Source: Pseudoalteromonas piscicida (GTDB lineage: Bacteria; Pseudomonadota; Gammaproteobacteria; Enterobacterales; Alteromonadaceae). From it: DNA of 64,000 nt. The DNA is taken from the NCBI RefSeq assembly GCF_002744175.1, contig NZ_NKHF01000007.1, forward strand, positions 62,001-126,000. Direction: 5' to 3'. Position 1 is the stretch's first letter; every line of letters begins with the position of its first letter. The notes beneath the pieces are model-generated. The model was not told where the DNA came from. It searched no databases and worked only from the letters and a program-made list of their open reading frames with translations. The translations under genes were made by a program, and so were the position numbers. This document shows, in pieces, positions 31,873 through 41,802 of this stretch.

Positions 31873-32538
31873 TTAACGTTGATTGATAATGGGAATAATA
31901 TCTAAGAATCCATCACAAAGGTACTGTGGATTGAATTCTTTCAGGTCGAATCCCTGATTATACCCATAATTTACAGCAATCACAGGTATGTTGGCGCCCT
32001 GAGCTGCTAAAATATCGCTTTTAGAATCTCCAACCATGATCAATTTGTCGGTTGCAATACCGAGACGCTCAGCGGCAAGCAGCAATGGAGCCGGAGAAGG
32101 CTTTTTATCGGTGTCATCTCCACAGATAATGCAATCAAAATGTGAAGTAAGACTGAGTTTATCTAATAGCTTTAACGTAAAAGCGCGGTTTTTATTGGTC
32201 ACTATCGCTTTTGGTACTGTTGCAAAAGCAGACAAGCCAGTTTCTACATGAGGATACAACCCCGCATACTGACCAACTAACTCATCATAATGGATTTTAA
32301 AACGCTCAATGGCTTTATCAGCCAAACTATCGGATAACTGCCCGCTTACTTCGTGACTGCCACTTAGTCCTCGTTTAACCAGCATATCGATACCATTACC
32401 CACCCATTCGCGCACCAATGAATGGCTAACAATAGGATGGGCAAACTCACTTAAAGTTAAGTTGAGCGCCATATACATGTCTTCAACGCTATCGACTAGC
32501 GTACCGTCAAGATCAAATAAAATACCGTCGAAGCGCAT
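31873..32538 (-). CDS. gph: phosphoglycolate phosphatase
   Basis: 221 residues, HAD superfamily. Motif I is LFDLDGTLVDSVEDMY with both Asp residues, motif II is IVTNKNRAF, and motif IV is MVGDSKSDILAA. It removes phosphoglycolate formed in DNA repair or oxygenase side reactions. It overlaps rpe by one base. Confidence 0.95.
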   Translation of the reverse strand: MRFDGILFDLDGTLVDSVEDMYMALNLTLSEFAHPIVSHSLVREWVGNGIDMLVKRGLSGSHEVSGQLSDSLADKAIERFKIHYDELVGQYAGLYPHVETGLSAFATVPKAIVTNKNRAFTLKLLDKLSLTSHFDCIICGDDTDKKPSPAPLLLAAERLGIATDKLIMVGDSKSDILAAQGANIPVIAVNYGYNQGFDLKEFNPQYLCDGFLDIIPIINQR

Positions 32539-33209
32539 TATTTTACCTTTGCAAGCTCAAGACGCATGGCGTCTATAACCGCTTTGTAGTCAGATTGATT
32601 AAAAATCGCTGAGCCAGCAACAAACATGTCAGCGCCTGCAGCGGCAACTTCTGCGATGTTATCCACTTTAATCCCACCGTCTACTTCAAGTCGAATATCA
32701 CGGCCTGATGCATCAATGCGAGCTCTCGCTTCCTTTAATTTCTCAAGAGTATGTGGGATAAAGCTTTGACCACCAAAACCTGGGTTTACCGACATCAATA
32801 AAATTTGATCAATTTTATCCATCACGTGGTCAAGATAATGCAATGGCGTACCCGGATTAAATACCAGCCCCGCTTTACAACCAGACTCTTTAATTAGCGC
32901 CAAGCTGCGATCTATGTGTTCGCTCGCCTCTGGGTGAAAAGTGATGATACTCGCACCAGCTTTGGCAAACTCAGGGATAAGGCTGTCTACCGGCTTGATC
33001 ATCAAATGTACATCTATCGGCGCTGTTATCCCGTAATTCCTTAATGCATCACAAATCATTGGACCAAAGGTTAAATTTGGCACATAGTGGTTATCCATCA
33101 CATCGAAATGAACCACATCAGCACCTGCTGCTAGTACCTTTTCAACATCTTCACCTAACCTAGCAAAATCGGCCGATAGAATGGATGGTGCAATTAAAAA
33201 ATCAGACAT
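32538..33209 (-). CDS. rpe: ribulose-phosphate 3-epimerase
   Basis: 223 residues, TIM barrel. It begins [20 protein letters not shown]; metal and active-site stretches are [35 protein letters not shown] and EVDGGI. It interconverts ribulose and xylulose 5-phosphates in the pentose phosphate route. Confidence 0.98.
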   Translation of the reverse strand: MSDFLIAPSILSADFARLGEDVEKVLAAGADVVHFDVMDNHYVPNLTFGPMICDALRNYGITAPIDVHLMIKPVDSLIPEFAKAGASIITFHPEASEHIDRSLALIKESGCKAGLVFNPGTPLHYLDHVMDKIDQILLMSVNPGFGGQSFIPHTLEKLKEARARIDASGRDIRLEVDGGIKVDNIAEVAAAGADMFVAGSAIFNQSDYKAVIDAMRLELAKVK

Positions 33210-33346
33210 ACTTTTCCCCTAAACGTAAGACGACAACACTGTACCGTAAATTAGCTAAAATGTCTGCGAATTAAGCGCTTTTAAGATTGTGCAATAAACG
33301 AACATTGTGTATCATTAAACGATATCTATTTTCTGGGGATAGGGTT

Positions 33347-33649
33347 ATGGTTTCTAGATATAAAGCACGGATTGCTCTGCTTGGGGCGGTGTTAGCCGTG
33401 TCGGCAGGAGTATTTTCTTTCGATAACGATGAAGATTTTGTCGCTAATTATTCTGCATGTTCTTGTAGTTCAGGTAATTTAAGCAGCCGAGTAAGTGCAG
33501 TAGAGTGTCAACGTGAAGCACACACCAGTTGGGCTGCATGGTTGACAGGCGGAAGCTCAAGTGGTCAATTCCATTATTTAGATCTACTTGAACTATTAAT
33601 TGGCTCTAAAGACAATCAAAGCAGTAGTAAAGTTTCATCTCCTTATTAA
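33347..33649 (+). CDS. small secreted protein of unknown function
   Basis: 100 residues from ATG at 33347, which follows GGGGATAGGG; the longer frame from 33287 has no such site. The signal peptide ends near residue 25 (LLGAVLAVSAGVFSF). The mature part has three Cys (ACSCSSG and VECQRE) and is Ser rich (GGSSSGQF, KDNQSSSK). No family was recognised. The DUF2970 gene follows by 38 bases on the same strand. Confidence 0.65.
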   Translation: MVSRYKARIALLGAVLAVSAGVFSFDNDEDFVANYSACSCSSGNLSSRVSAVECQREAHTSWAAWLTGGSSSGQFHYLDLLELLIGSKDNQSSSKVSSPY

Positions 33650-33687
33650 CACTAGTTGAGTTTTTCAACCAGTAAGAGGTAAACACT

Positions 33688-33882
33688 ATGGCTTCCTCCA
33701 ATAGTAAATTCGCAGTGGTTCAAAGCGTCTGTGCAGCAATGTTTGGTGTGCAGAGCGGGCAAAAACAAGAATACGACTTCAACAAAAAACACTTCTGGCC
33801 GTTTGCATTTGCAGGCATAGTTTTCGTACTCGCCTTTGTGTTGGGCTTAATATGGTTTGTGAACGGCGTAGTGCTTGCTTAA
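33688..33882 (+). CDS. DUF2970-like small membrane protein
   Basis: 64 residues. The pattern VVQSVCAAMFGVQSGQKQEYDF followed by one membrane helix (FAFAGIVFVLAFVLGLIWFV) matches the short DUF2970 proteins of proteobacteria as I recall them. Function unknown. AAGAGG lies upstream of the ATG. Confidence 0.75.
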   Translation: MASSNSKFAVVQSVCAAMFGVQSGQKQEYDFNKKHFWPFAFAGIVFVLAFVLGLIWFVNGVVLA

Positions 33883-33978
33883 TCACTGATGTTTATCCGC
33901 CAGTAAACAGTAAACCGAGTAGAACACCAGGCTACCATGCTGACACCCGTGGTAGTGCTAGTGCGTGTGTAATTACAG

Positions 33979-34827
33979 TCAACTGAGCACAGTATTAGGC
34001 TTGTGATACAACGCCATCAGTTCGTCAACTTTATTACGACCGTTGCCTTTGGGGCTAATGGTGCGCTTCACTTTAATAACATCCAACTTTGCTTGATTAT
34101 AGATCTTTCGCGTCCATACCGTATCGTGGTTTGAGATCAGCACTGGCGTTTGCTTTTCAAAGGCCGCTGTCTCAGCAAGGTTAGCAAGTTGCGCTTGGTC
34201 GTCTAAGTTAAAGCCACCTTTTGCATAGCTGGTAAAAGAGGCTGTTTTGCTAAGCGGCACATACGGAGGGTCACAATAGACCACGGCGTTGTTTGGTACA
34301 GTTTCAAATACTTGACTATAGCTCTGACAGGTAAAAGTGGCTCGCTGCGCCTTTTCTGCAAAAACGTAAAGTTCATGCTCAGGAAAATAAGGCTTCTTAT
34401 ACTTACCAAACGGGACGTTAAAAATCCCTTTGAGATTATAGCGACACAAGCCATTGTAACCATGGCGATTCATATACAAAAATAAGATCGCGCGCTCGTA
34501 CACGTCAATGCTTTCATTAAACTGTTGACGATAAGCATAGTAAGCATCAGGATGATTATTCAGATCGACAAATAAACGTTTTGCATCACTAATAAATTCA
34601 TCGGGAATGCGCTTAAGCTCTTTATAAAGATTAATGAGATCAGCGTTTATGTCATTGAGCACATAATGCTTAAACTGGGTATTCAGGAACACAGATCCCG
34701 CACCAACAAAAGGTTCAACTAGCGTATCGGCTTCATTACTTGCTGCTTGTAAGCGCTTAGAAATATCTTCTACTAAGCTGTATTTTCCGCCTGCCCATTT
34801 TAAGAAGGCTCTAGTCTTTTGTTGCAT
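33979..34827 (-). CDS. dam: DNA adenine methylase Dam
   Basis: 282 residues. The AdoMet site is FLKWAGGKYSLVEDI near 8 and VEPFVGAGSVFLN near 38; the catalytic motif is VVYCDPPYVPLS near 180. HGYNGLCRYNLKGIFNVPFGKY is typical of GATC methylases. It guides mismatch repair and replication timing. It is last in the aroK-aroB-damX-dam run. Confidence 0.97.
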   Translation of the reverse strand: MQQKTRAFLKWAGGKYSLVEDISKRLQAASNEADTLVEPFVGAGSVFLNTQFKHYVLNDINADLINLYKELKRIPDEFISDAKRLFVDLNNHPDAYYAYRQQFNESIDVYERAILFLYMNRHGYNGLCRYNLKGIFNVPFGKYKKPYFPEHELYVFAEKAQRATFTCQSYSQVFETVPNNAVVYCDPPYVPLSKTASFTSYAKGGFNLDDQAQLANLAETAAFEKQTPVLISNHDTVWTRKIYNQAKLDVIKVKRTISPKGNGRNKVDELMALYHKPNTVLS

Positions 34828-34874
34828 GCTCGTTCTATGTCGTGAGTGGTTGCGCGATTTTACACTAAATGTGG

Positions 34875-36248
34875 CTAATTACCGAGAGACTGAGTGATTT
34901 CTTGTTTAATTTTACTCATTCTCTTAAAAAATGGTTGTCCCTTTTGCAACGTATCGGGTAGTTGTGCTTTTGCTTGTTTTGCCAAGGCGAGGTTTTCATA
35001 GGCATCCGAGGTAACCACAAACCAAGTTCGGTTGTTTCTTAACACCGTAAATTGTTGCATTGGCACTGCACTATGTTGTGCTATAAAGTCCTTTGCTATC
35101 TCATTTTCAGTCACTGCAAGTAACTGGATCACCCACTCTTCATCTGAACGGCTCAAATACCAAGCATTACCTGATAATACATTGATATCTTTTGACTCGG
35201 GCTCGTCGGTGGTCAGTGCTACTTGATCATCACGCTCAAAATTAGATTGCGAAATTTCTTCTACTTGTTCAGATAAAGATGCTGGGCTATCTTGAGTCGC
35301 TCTAGCTTCATCAGCTTCAGTCAGTGCCGATAAAATACTATCCACCGGTGCCCGTTCAATCACTTCATCTTGATTAGCCGTAGCGACAGGTACATCACTT
35401 GGCTGTGCCATGACCCCCTCACTTTGTTCACTTTCCTTATCAAGTGCTTTAAACACCGATTGTGCATCCATTGCGGTCGCAACCGCGTCTTGAGCATCTT
35501 CTGATTGCCAGTACCGGGTTATTTCCTGCTTGTACACCAGCGCCACCATTAGTGATGTGAGTACCAAGCACAGTGCAATAACATACCATTGCCACTGCGA
35601 TTTAACCCGCTTGTTGACTTGTTTATCACGAAGATTAAGTTGCTGTTGTTCAGGTTGCCAAGAAAGTAAAACACTGGGATTGCCACGGGCTTCCGTCACA
35701 AAAGTATTGAAAATCGGATCTTCATCGGGCGGTAGGTCTTTATAAAACATCTTCATCAAGCGCTTACTCTCAAGTAGAGACAAAGGCTCGATATGTATAT
35801 CTAAACTTTCAGGAAGTAGCTGTGGTTGTTGTGCGGTGGCCAGAATATAAATGGTTTCTCGCGAGGACTTGGCCAGCTTTTGTAGCTGCTCTGCAAGCTC
35901 TTGGGTTAGATGTCGCACATTATCTAGCACCCATAAACAAGGACCGCACGGCTGCTCATCATGGAGCAACATAAAGTTTTCGCTAAGCGACAGCTTTTGG
36001 TCAATCAACGGGCTGCGAAAACTGTGTTCAAGTAACTGGCGCACAACATCAAGTTCTTGCGTATTTGCACTCAGCTTCACAAAAGCTTTATTAAAATCTG
36101 GATATTTGTCGGTAAGAAACGACTCAGCCAAGTAACTTTTGCCAAGTCCAGACGAGCCCACTAAAGTGATTAGGTTCTGCCCATAGTCGAATTGCATAGC
36201 AATTCTATCTACCAACGCAGCTCTGCTTGGTAAAATTTGCGACTGCAT
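34875..36248 (-). CDS. damX: DamX-like AAA ATPase with SPOR domain
   Basis: 457 residues. The N-terminal part is an AAA domain with Walker A VGSSGLGKSYLAE near 30 and the Walker B-like LWVLDNVRHL near 103. A membrane helix lies at about 220-240 (WYVIALCLVLTSLMVALVY). An acidic linker follows, then a SPOR domain at about 375-450 (WVIQLLAVTENEIAKDFI, WFVVTSDAYENLALAKQAK). SPOR domains bind denuded septal peptidoglycan. The position between aroB and dam fits DamX. Confidence 0.9.
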   Translation of the reverse strand: MQSQILPSRAALVDRIAMQFDYGQNLITLVGSSGLGKSYLAESFLTDKYPDFNKAFVKLSANTQELDVVRQLLEHSFRSPLIDQKLSLSENFMLLHDEQPCGPCLWVLDNVRHLTQELAEQLQKLAKSSRETIYILATAQQPQLLPESLDIHIEPLSLLESKRLMKMFYKDLPPDEDPIFNTFVTEARGNPSVLLSWQPEQQQLNLRDKQVNKRVKSQWQWYVIALCLVLTSLMVALVYKQEITRYWQSEDAQDAVATAMDAQSVFKALDKESEQSEGVMAQPSDVPVATANQDEVIERAPVDSILSALTEADEARATQDSPASLSEQVEEISQSNFERDDQVALTTDEPESKDINVLSGNAWYLSRSDEEWVIQLLAVTENEIAKDFIAQHSAVPMQQFTVLRNNRTWFVVTSDAYENLALAKQAKAQLPDTLQKGQPFFKRMSKIKQEITQSLGN

Positions 36249-37319
36249 TTAACGACCTATTAGAGTTACCACGGTTTCATCGCTAACATCATCAACCAAC
36301 GTACATTGACCTAATTGCGTTGGCAGAATAAAACGAATTTTACCTTGTTTGTTCTTTTTATCTTTGCGCATGTGCATTAAGAACTGCTCACCAGTCATCT
36401 CGCTGGGCGCTTCAGTAGGTAACTGATACAACGCAATAACATCGCGGATCTTCTCAACCTCATCAGCATTTAGCGCGCCACGCTGACAAGCTAGGTTTGC
36501 AGCGATCATCATACCAGCGGCAACCGCTTCGCCATGTAACCAATTGCCATAGCCCATCTCGGCCTCAATGGCATGACCAAAGGTGTGTCCGAGGTTTAAT
36601 AGTGCTCGTAACCCAGCTTCTGTTTCATCTTTAGCAACGATTTCAGCCTTAATCGCACAGCACTTATAAATCACCTGCTGAAGACTTTGGGTATTCAAGG
36701 TACTAAGCTCTGAATGTAACTCAGCTAACGTATCTAAAAATGCGGCATCGTAAATAAGCGCATATTTTATCACTTCAGCCATCCCCGCAGCGAACTCTCT
36801 AGCAGGTAATGTATCCAAAGTTTTGGTGTCGATAAAAACCGCTTTTGGTTGATAAAAAGCGCCAATCATGTTTTTACCTAAAGGATGATTTACTGCGGTT
36901 TTCCCACCTACTGACGAGTCCACTTGTGAAAGTAGTGTCGTTGGGATTTGGATAAACGGCACACCCCGCTGATAACATGCAGCGACAAACCCAGTAAGGT
37001 CACCTACAACTCCCCCACCTAACGCAATCAGACAAGTATCGCGGCCGCAGTTATGCTCAAGCAAAAACGCCGAAATTTTCTCAAACCACTCAAGTGATTT
37101 ATATTGCTCACCGTCGGGGATCACAAAATGCAAAGGCGCTTGCGCATCAAAAACAGCAAGAAGGGTATCTAGATATAAAGGTGCAATGGTGGTGTTTGTG
37201 ATAATAACAGGACGACTTTGCCCTACATACTGCTTCAGTCGCCCTTCATCCGATAAGAGATGTTCACCAATAAAGATGGGATAGCTGCGCTCGTTTAAAT
37301 CAACCTTTAATTCAAGCAT
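36249..37319 (-). CDS. aroB: 3-dehydroquinate synthase
   Basis: 356 residues. NAD and metal sites are GGGVVGDLTGFVAACYQRG near 100, PTTLLSQVDSSVGGKTAVNH near 125 and NLGHTFGHAIE near 243 with the metal His. It is step two of the shikimate pathway. Its stop codon directly abuts the damX start. Confidence 0.98.
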   Translation of the reverse strand: MLELKVDLNERSYPIFIGEHLLSDEGRLKQYVGQSRPVIITNTTIAPLYLDTLLAVFDAQAPLHFVIPDGEQYKSLEWFEKISAFLLEHNCGRDTCLIALGGGVVGDLTGFVAACYQRGVPFIQIPTTLLSQVDSSVGGKTAVNHPLGKNMIGAFYQPKAVFIDTKTLDTLPAREFAAGMAEVIKYALIYDAAFLDTLAELHSELSTLNTQSLQQVIYKCCAIKAEIVAKDETEAGLRALLNLGHTFGHAIEAEMGYGNWLHGEAVAAGMMIAANLACQRGALNADEVEKIRDVIALYQLPTEAPSEMTGEQFLMHMRKDKKNKQGKIRFILPTQLGQCTLVDDVSDETVVTLIGR

Positions 37320-37343
37320 GGCTCCCCTCCTTCGGTGTTGTTA

Positions 37344-37862
37344 TTAGAAATCTAATTTTTCAATAATTTGGTTTGCAACTACTTTAGCGCTTTGCTCATC
37401 CGTACGAACAACGTGATCGGCCACTTCTCTATATAGTGGTTCACGCTCATCGGCTAAGCGCTCTAGTACGTCACGTGAATCTTCACTCGTTTGTAGTAAT
37501 GGACGACGCTTATCACGCTGAGTACGAGCTACCTGTTTTTCGATTGGCGTTTCTAGGTAAACAACAATACCGCGCGCAGATAATTTATTGCGCACTTCTT
37601 TGCTGATCACTGAACCGCCACCTGTCGCTAACACAATGCCTTGCATTTCAGTTAGGTCAGAGATGACGCTCTCTTCACGCTTGCGGAATCCCTCTTCGCC
37701 TTCGATATCAAAGACCCAAGAAATATCCGCACCGGTACGGCGCTCGATCTCTTGATCTGAGTCGAAAAATTCAAGGTGTAATTGATCTGCAATGTGACGA
37801 CCAATCGTGCTTTTACCAGCCCCCATAGGGCCTACTAGAAATATATTACGTTTCTCAGCCAT
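37344..37862 (-). CDS. aroK: shikimate kinase I
   Basis: 172 residues. Walker [16 protein letters not shown] is near residue 11, the shikimate-binding [16 protein letters not shown] near 34, GGG in [13 protein letters not shown] near 79, and RPLLQT near 120. It acts five steps into the shikimate pathway and is first in the aroK-aroB-damX-dam run. pilQ lies 150 bases upstream on the same strand, as in other gammaproteobacteria. Confidence 0.97.
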   Translation of the reverse strand: MAEKRNIFLVGPMGAGKSTIGRHIADQLHLEFFDSDQEIERRTGADISWVFDIEGEEGFRKREESVISDLTEMQGIVLATGGGSVISKEVRNKLSARGIVVYLETPIEKQVARTQRDKRRPLLQTSEDSRDVLERLADEREPLYREVADHVVRTDEQSAKVVANQIIEKLDF

Positions 37863-38011
37863 ATCTTTTTAGTACAAACGAACTCTAAAATTTGAAATAA
37901 AACCCCGCCTAACGACCTGGCCCCAAAATTAAGGAGGGGATTATCTCAGTAATCCGTGAACAATTTCAAGTCAAACCGCGCAAAAAGCGCAATACTTTTA
38001 CTGTTACGGGC

Positions 38012-40087
38012 CTATAAACTGTCTTGAATGATCTTAGGTGTTACAAATATCAGCAATTCTCGCTTCTCATTAATGTCACGAGAGTTCTTAAACAATAGAC
38101 CTAAATACGGGATATCGCCCAAGATTGGGATCTTACTTACTGCTGTTTTTACTTCTTGCTGATAAATACCACCTAATACGATGGTTTGACCATTTTCGAC
38201 CAGTACTTGTGTTTGGATCTGTTGGGTGTTGATTGCAGTCGCTGGGCCATTTGGCGTCTGCACGGTATCACCTTTGGTGTCCTGTGTAATCACTAAGTCG
38301 AGAATTATTTTATTATCAGGTGTGATTTGGGGTGTTACTTCTAAGCTCAACACCGCTTTTTTAAAGCTGACTGTTGTTGCACCACTGGAAGACGCTTCGA
38401 CATAAGGTATTTCTGTACCTTGCTCAATCCGCGCCTTTTTCTGATTCGCCGTTGTGATACTTGGCGTTGCAATGATTTCGCCTTTGTTTTCCTGCTCCAG
38501 TGCCGATAATTCGAGGTCAATTAACGTACCATCAGCAAGCTTGGCGATATGCATACCGATACTACCAGCAGGCACCCCCTTCACCCCCAAATTAACATTC
38601 AAGCGGTTTTCTAAAGAAGGAATATTACCGTTAGATAAAGCATCAGCCCCTTCAAGCGTGCCAGATATCGCGTCACTTCCCTGCTGATCACTAAAGCCCC
38701 AGCGTACTCCAAGGTCTTCTTGAACGGTGTCGTCTACCGTTACCATACGTGACTCGATACGTACTTGTTTTACCGGTACATCTAGTGTTTCGACCATACG
38801 ACGAACACTCTCAATACTGCGCGAGGTATCTTTAATCAATAAGGTATTGGTGCGCTTATCTACCGACACACTGCCACGGTGACTAATAATAGAGTTAATG
38901 TCGGTTTTAAGTAAGTCTGCAAATTCTTCCGCTTTCGCGTAGTTAAGTTGAATATACTCGCTATACAAAGGCTCAAGCTCTTCAACCTGCTGACGCGCTT
39001 GTAACTCTTTGGCTTCCCTGGCTGCCAACTCTTCCGATGGCGCAACCATTAAGATTGAACCATCCATTCGTTTATCTAGGCCCTTTACTCGCAATACCAC
39101 ATCCAGAGCTTGGTCCCAAGGTACGCCATCTAAGCGCAACGTTATGTTACCAGAGACAGTATCACTGGTGACTAGGTTGAAGCCGTTGGTATCAGCAATA
39201 ATTTGTAGCACAGAGCGGATCGGAATATCTTGGAAGTTCAATGTGATTGGTTGACCTTTGTATTCCTTTTTATCTCCAAAGGTTTTATTACCTTCATCCT
39301 TTTCAACCGATAAGGTGAAGATGTTATCTAGCTGCTGGTAAGTAAACTTAAACGCCGCATTAGGTTCTATCACAATACGGCTTTTGTTTTCTTCTTTAAA
39401 AGTCTCGATGCGCGACACCACAGTGCCAAAGTCAAGTACATCAAGTTCGTAGAGTAGATCTTCAGCAATATCAATATGGTGAAAATCAGCAATGATTTTA
39501 CCACCTCGTTCTTGTACATCGATAGCGGCTTGATTATGCTCTAAAAACGCTAAGACCTTTGCTTCACCTTTTTCACCACGGCGAAAATCAATCGCCTGAA
39601 TTTGGTTGATAAAAGCAGTCACCTTTTCGCTTTGATCCTGCTCTGAGACAATCGGCTTATCGGAAACTTCAACAATAACCAAGTTGTTTTTCACTTCCGT
39701 CTTATAGAGCTTTAGTTCATCCATATTGATGGCGACTGCAAAGCCACCGTCTCTGAGCTCACTGGTGATCCCTTTAATACCCGCTTTATTAATAGCTAAT
39801 GATTTTAAACTTTCTTCATATTCAGCTTGTGGGAAAAACAGCTCCAGACTGGAGTTTTCGCCTACCACTCGAACATTAGGCTCACTGCTGAGCTTTTCAT
39901 CAAAAACCAGTTGTAGTTGCGTTTCCCCTGTTGGGACTGGGTTATAACGGACGTCATACAGCATAGGAATAGCATGAGCAATCGATGAAAGGCCGACAAA
40001 AGCCGCACCAAGCACAGATTTCCAAATCGTTCGAGTGCCGTTTTTCGTTGAATTTATTTCGTTATTGTTAGTGTTCACTCGAGCCAC
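38012..40087 (-). CDS. pilQ: type IV pilus secretin PilQ
   Basis: 691 residues. A signal peptide ends near residue 39 (IAHA). Two AMIN domains follow to about 260, then an STN/N0 domain (LNFQDIPIRSVLQIIADTNG near 281), an N1 domain (EYIQLNYAKAEEFADLL near 378), and the secretin core from about 440 to the end (GEIIATPSITTANQKKARIEQG, VPVKQVRIESRMVTV). It forms the outer membrane channel of the pilus. It overlaps pilP by 20 bases. Confidence 0.97.
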   Translation of the reverse strand: MARVNTNNNEINSTKNGTRTIWKSVLGAAFVGLSSIAHAIPMLYDVRYNPVPTGETQLQLVFDEKLSSEPNVRVVGENSSLELFFPQAEYEESLKSLAINKAGIKGITSELRDGGFAVAINMDELKLYKTEVKNNLVIVEVSDKPIVSEQDQSEKVTAFINQIQAIDFRRGEKGEAKVLAFLEHNQAAIDVQERGGKIIADFHHIDIAEDLLYELDVLDFGTVVSRIETFKEENKSRIVIEPNAAFKFTYQQLDNIFTLSVEKDEGNKTFGDKKEYKGQPITLNFQDIPIRSVLQIIADTNGFNLVTSDTVSGNITLRLDGVPWDQALDVVLRVKGLDKRMDGSILMVAPSEELAAREAKELQARQQVEELEPLYSEYIQLNYAKAEEFADLLKTDINSIISHRGSVSVDKRTNTLLIKDTSRSIESVRRMVETLDVPVKQVRIESRMVTVDDTVQEDLGVRWGFSDQQGSDAISGTLEGADALSNGNIPSLENRLNVNLGVKGVPAGSIGMHIAKLADGTLIDLELSALEQENKGEIIATPSITTANQKKARIEQGTEIPYVEASSSGATTVSFKKAVLSLEVTPQITPDNKIILDLVITQDTKGDTVQTPNGPATAINTQQIQTQVLVENGQTIVLGGIYQQEVKTAVSKIPILGDIPYLGLLFKNSRDINEKRELLIFVTPKIIQDSL

Positions 40088-40610
40088 CTTGTTCCGCTTC
40101 TAACATTTCCACTTTAGTTCGTCTTTCTTTCCAACATCCCGTTCCATCAGGGATTAATTCTAATAGTTCTAAGTGATCGGCTTGTACGCTGAGCACTTTT
40201 CCATGGTACAGCCCCATATATTCACCACGCTGAATACGATATAGCCCCTGTGTTGCCGCTTCAATAAGCGCCCAGCGACCACCTTCTTTTGCAATTATTC
40301 CCTTCATTCTTAAATTATCTAAGGGGAACTTTTCTAATGGATAACGGCTTCTGTCGGGGTCAGGATGTAGACAATTTTTAATTTGTACCATTTTATTTTC
40401 AATGACTTCTGGTTGTGGCGCAACAAATGGGCTGCGCAACTGTGAGGCGCTATATTTAAACGGCTCGTAACTTTGCATCTCAGGAATTGGCTCAATTTTA
40501 GGTATAGAGCTTGCCTTCACTTGGTCAATAAATTCCTTTTGTTCTGCCGTGCTATCATTGCACCCAGTAACAAAAAGCAAAACACACACACTAAGCAAAA
40601 CTCGGATCAT
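40068..40610 (-). CDS. pilP: type IV pilus lipoprotein PilP
   Basis: 180 residues with a lipobox (FVTGC, Cys17). An unstructured linker is followed by the HR-type beta domain (LRMKGIIAKEGGRWALIEA, YRIQRGEYMG). PilP links PilN/PilO to the secretin. It overlaps pilO by four bases. Confidence 0.95.
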   Translation of the reverse strand: MIRVLLSVCVLLFVTGCNDSTAEQKEFIDQVKASSIPKIEPIPEMQSYEPFKYSASQLRSPFVAPQPEVIENKMVQIKNCLHPDPDRSRYPLEKFPLDNLRMKGIIAKEGGRWALIEAATQGLYRIQRGEYMGLYHGKVLSVQADHLELLELIPDGTGCWKERRTKVEMLEAEQGGSSEH

Positions 40611-41212
40611 TGCTGACCTCCTTGCTCATAGCGATACGTTTTAGCAACAACACTGAAAATAAGCTCACCATTACCCGCGTTTTCAATTCTAAAGTCATGT
40701 AAGCTAACAATCCGCGGCAGTTCAGACACTTTGCTTACAAACTGCCCAAATTCATGATACTTGCCAATCACTTCTAATTTAATCGGTAGCTCAGTATAAA
40801 ATTCTTTGCGAACCTCTGGCATCCAACCAATTTTCAAGAACGTTAGTCCACTTGAAGTACCCACATAGGTTAAATCATCAAGTAGCCCTGGCGTTTCATT
40901 TGAGCTAGGTAAACGCCTAAGTAGCTCAGTAAATTGGGCTTCCATGTCGATCATTTGCTGCTTGTATAATTCTAAGTTATTCGCTCTTGCATACTTAATT
41001 CGATAACTGGTTCTTAGTTCTTGTTCTTTTTTCACCGCTTTCTCATAGCGGTCTATAGAACTCGATACCATCAGGTTGTAACCCAAAATCATCATTAAGA
41101 TAACAACCAATACTGTACATAAAACTTTTACAGGAAACGGCCAGTGGCCTATGTTGTCAAGTTCAAGCTCATTCCAATCTATTTCTTTTAAACTATTTAA
41201 GTCAAAGTTCAT
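40607..41212 (-). CDS. pilO: type IV pilus assembly protein PilO
   Basis: 201 residues. One membrane helix near 28-50 (FPVKVLCTVLVVILMMILGY) is followed by a coiled coil (YEKAVKKEQELRTSYRIKYA) and a ferredoxin-like domain. It pairs with PilN in the periplasm. Confidence 0.95.
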   Translation of the reverse strand: MNFDLNSLKEIDWNELELDNIGHWPFPVKVLCTVLVVILMMILGYNLMVSSSIDRYEKAVKKEQELRTSYRIKYARANNLELYKQQMIDMEAQFTELLRRLPSSNETPGLLDDLTYVGTSSGLTFLKIGWMPEVRKEFYTELPIKLEVIGKYHEFGQFVSKVSELPRIVSLHDFRIENAGNGELIFSVVAKTYRYEQGGQQ

Positions 41213-41229
41213 CTACCTATGCCTCCACG

Positions 41230-41802
41230 CTACTTTGCTTTATCGGCTAAGTTAATGTCTTCATGAGACTTAACGTAAAAATGCATGGTAAAGTCACTCA
41301 GTATTTGCGAACTTTGTTCACCTGCAACTATCCCTTGGATCACTGGGCGTTCTAGTAAGTATGATGATTCAACCTGCCTGAGCATTTGCGATAATCGGTT
41401 GTTTGATTCGCTGCGGCCAATGACTTTGATCATGTCATCTTTGCGCTCAAGGCTAGTAAGGTAAATACCCGCGGGGACCACTCTGGCGATTTCATCGATA
41501 ATTTGCGTTCCCAAACTGCGGTTTAATTGTAGTTCTTCAATCAGTCTAATACGACGCTGCAAATTTTCTTTTTGTTTATTTAAATCATTAATTTCCACAA
41601 TGCGAGAATCGAGTAACGCAATTTCACTGTCTAGATAACGATTTTTAATTTCCTGCCCCGTTTTTAAACCATCATAAAAGCTTCCCACAAGATACATAAG
41701 CAATAGGCAGGTTCCAATAATAACGGCAATGATGGATAAGAAAATCTGTTGTGAGGCTTGTCGTTGCTGTTCTCGCCATGGCAGCAAATTTATATGTGGC
41801 AT
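41230..41802 (-). CDS. pilN: type IV pilus assembly protein PilN
   Basis: 190 residues. It begins MPHINLLPWREQQRQASQQ; the INLLPWR motif binds PilM in the cytoplasm. A membrane helix lies at about 22-45 and a coiled coil follows. It overlaps pilM by 13 bases. Confidence 0.96.
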   Translation of the reverse strand: MPHINLLPWREQQRQASQQIFLSIIAVIIGTCLLLMYLVGSFYDGLKTGQEIKNRYLDSEIALLDSRIVEINDLNKQKENLQRRIRLIEELQLNRSLGTQIIDEIARVVPAGIYLTSLERKDDMIKVIGRSESNNRLSQMLRQVESSYLLERPVIQGIVAGEQSSQILSDFTMHFYVKSHEDINLADKAK

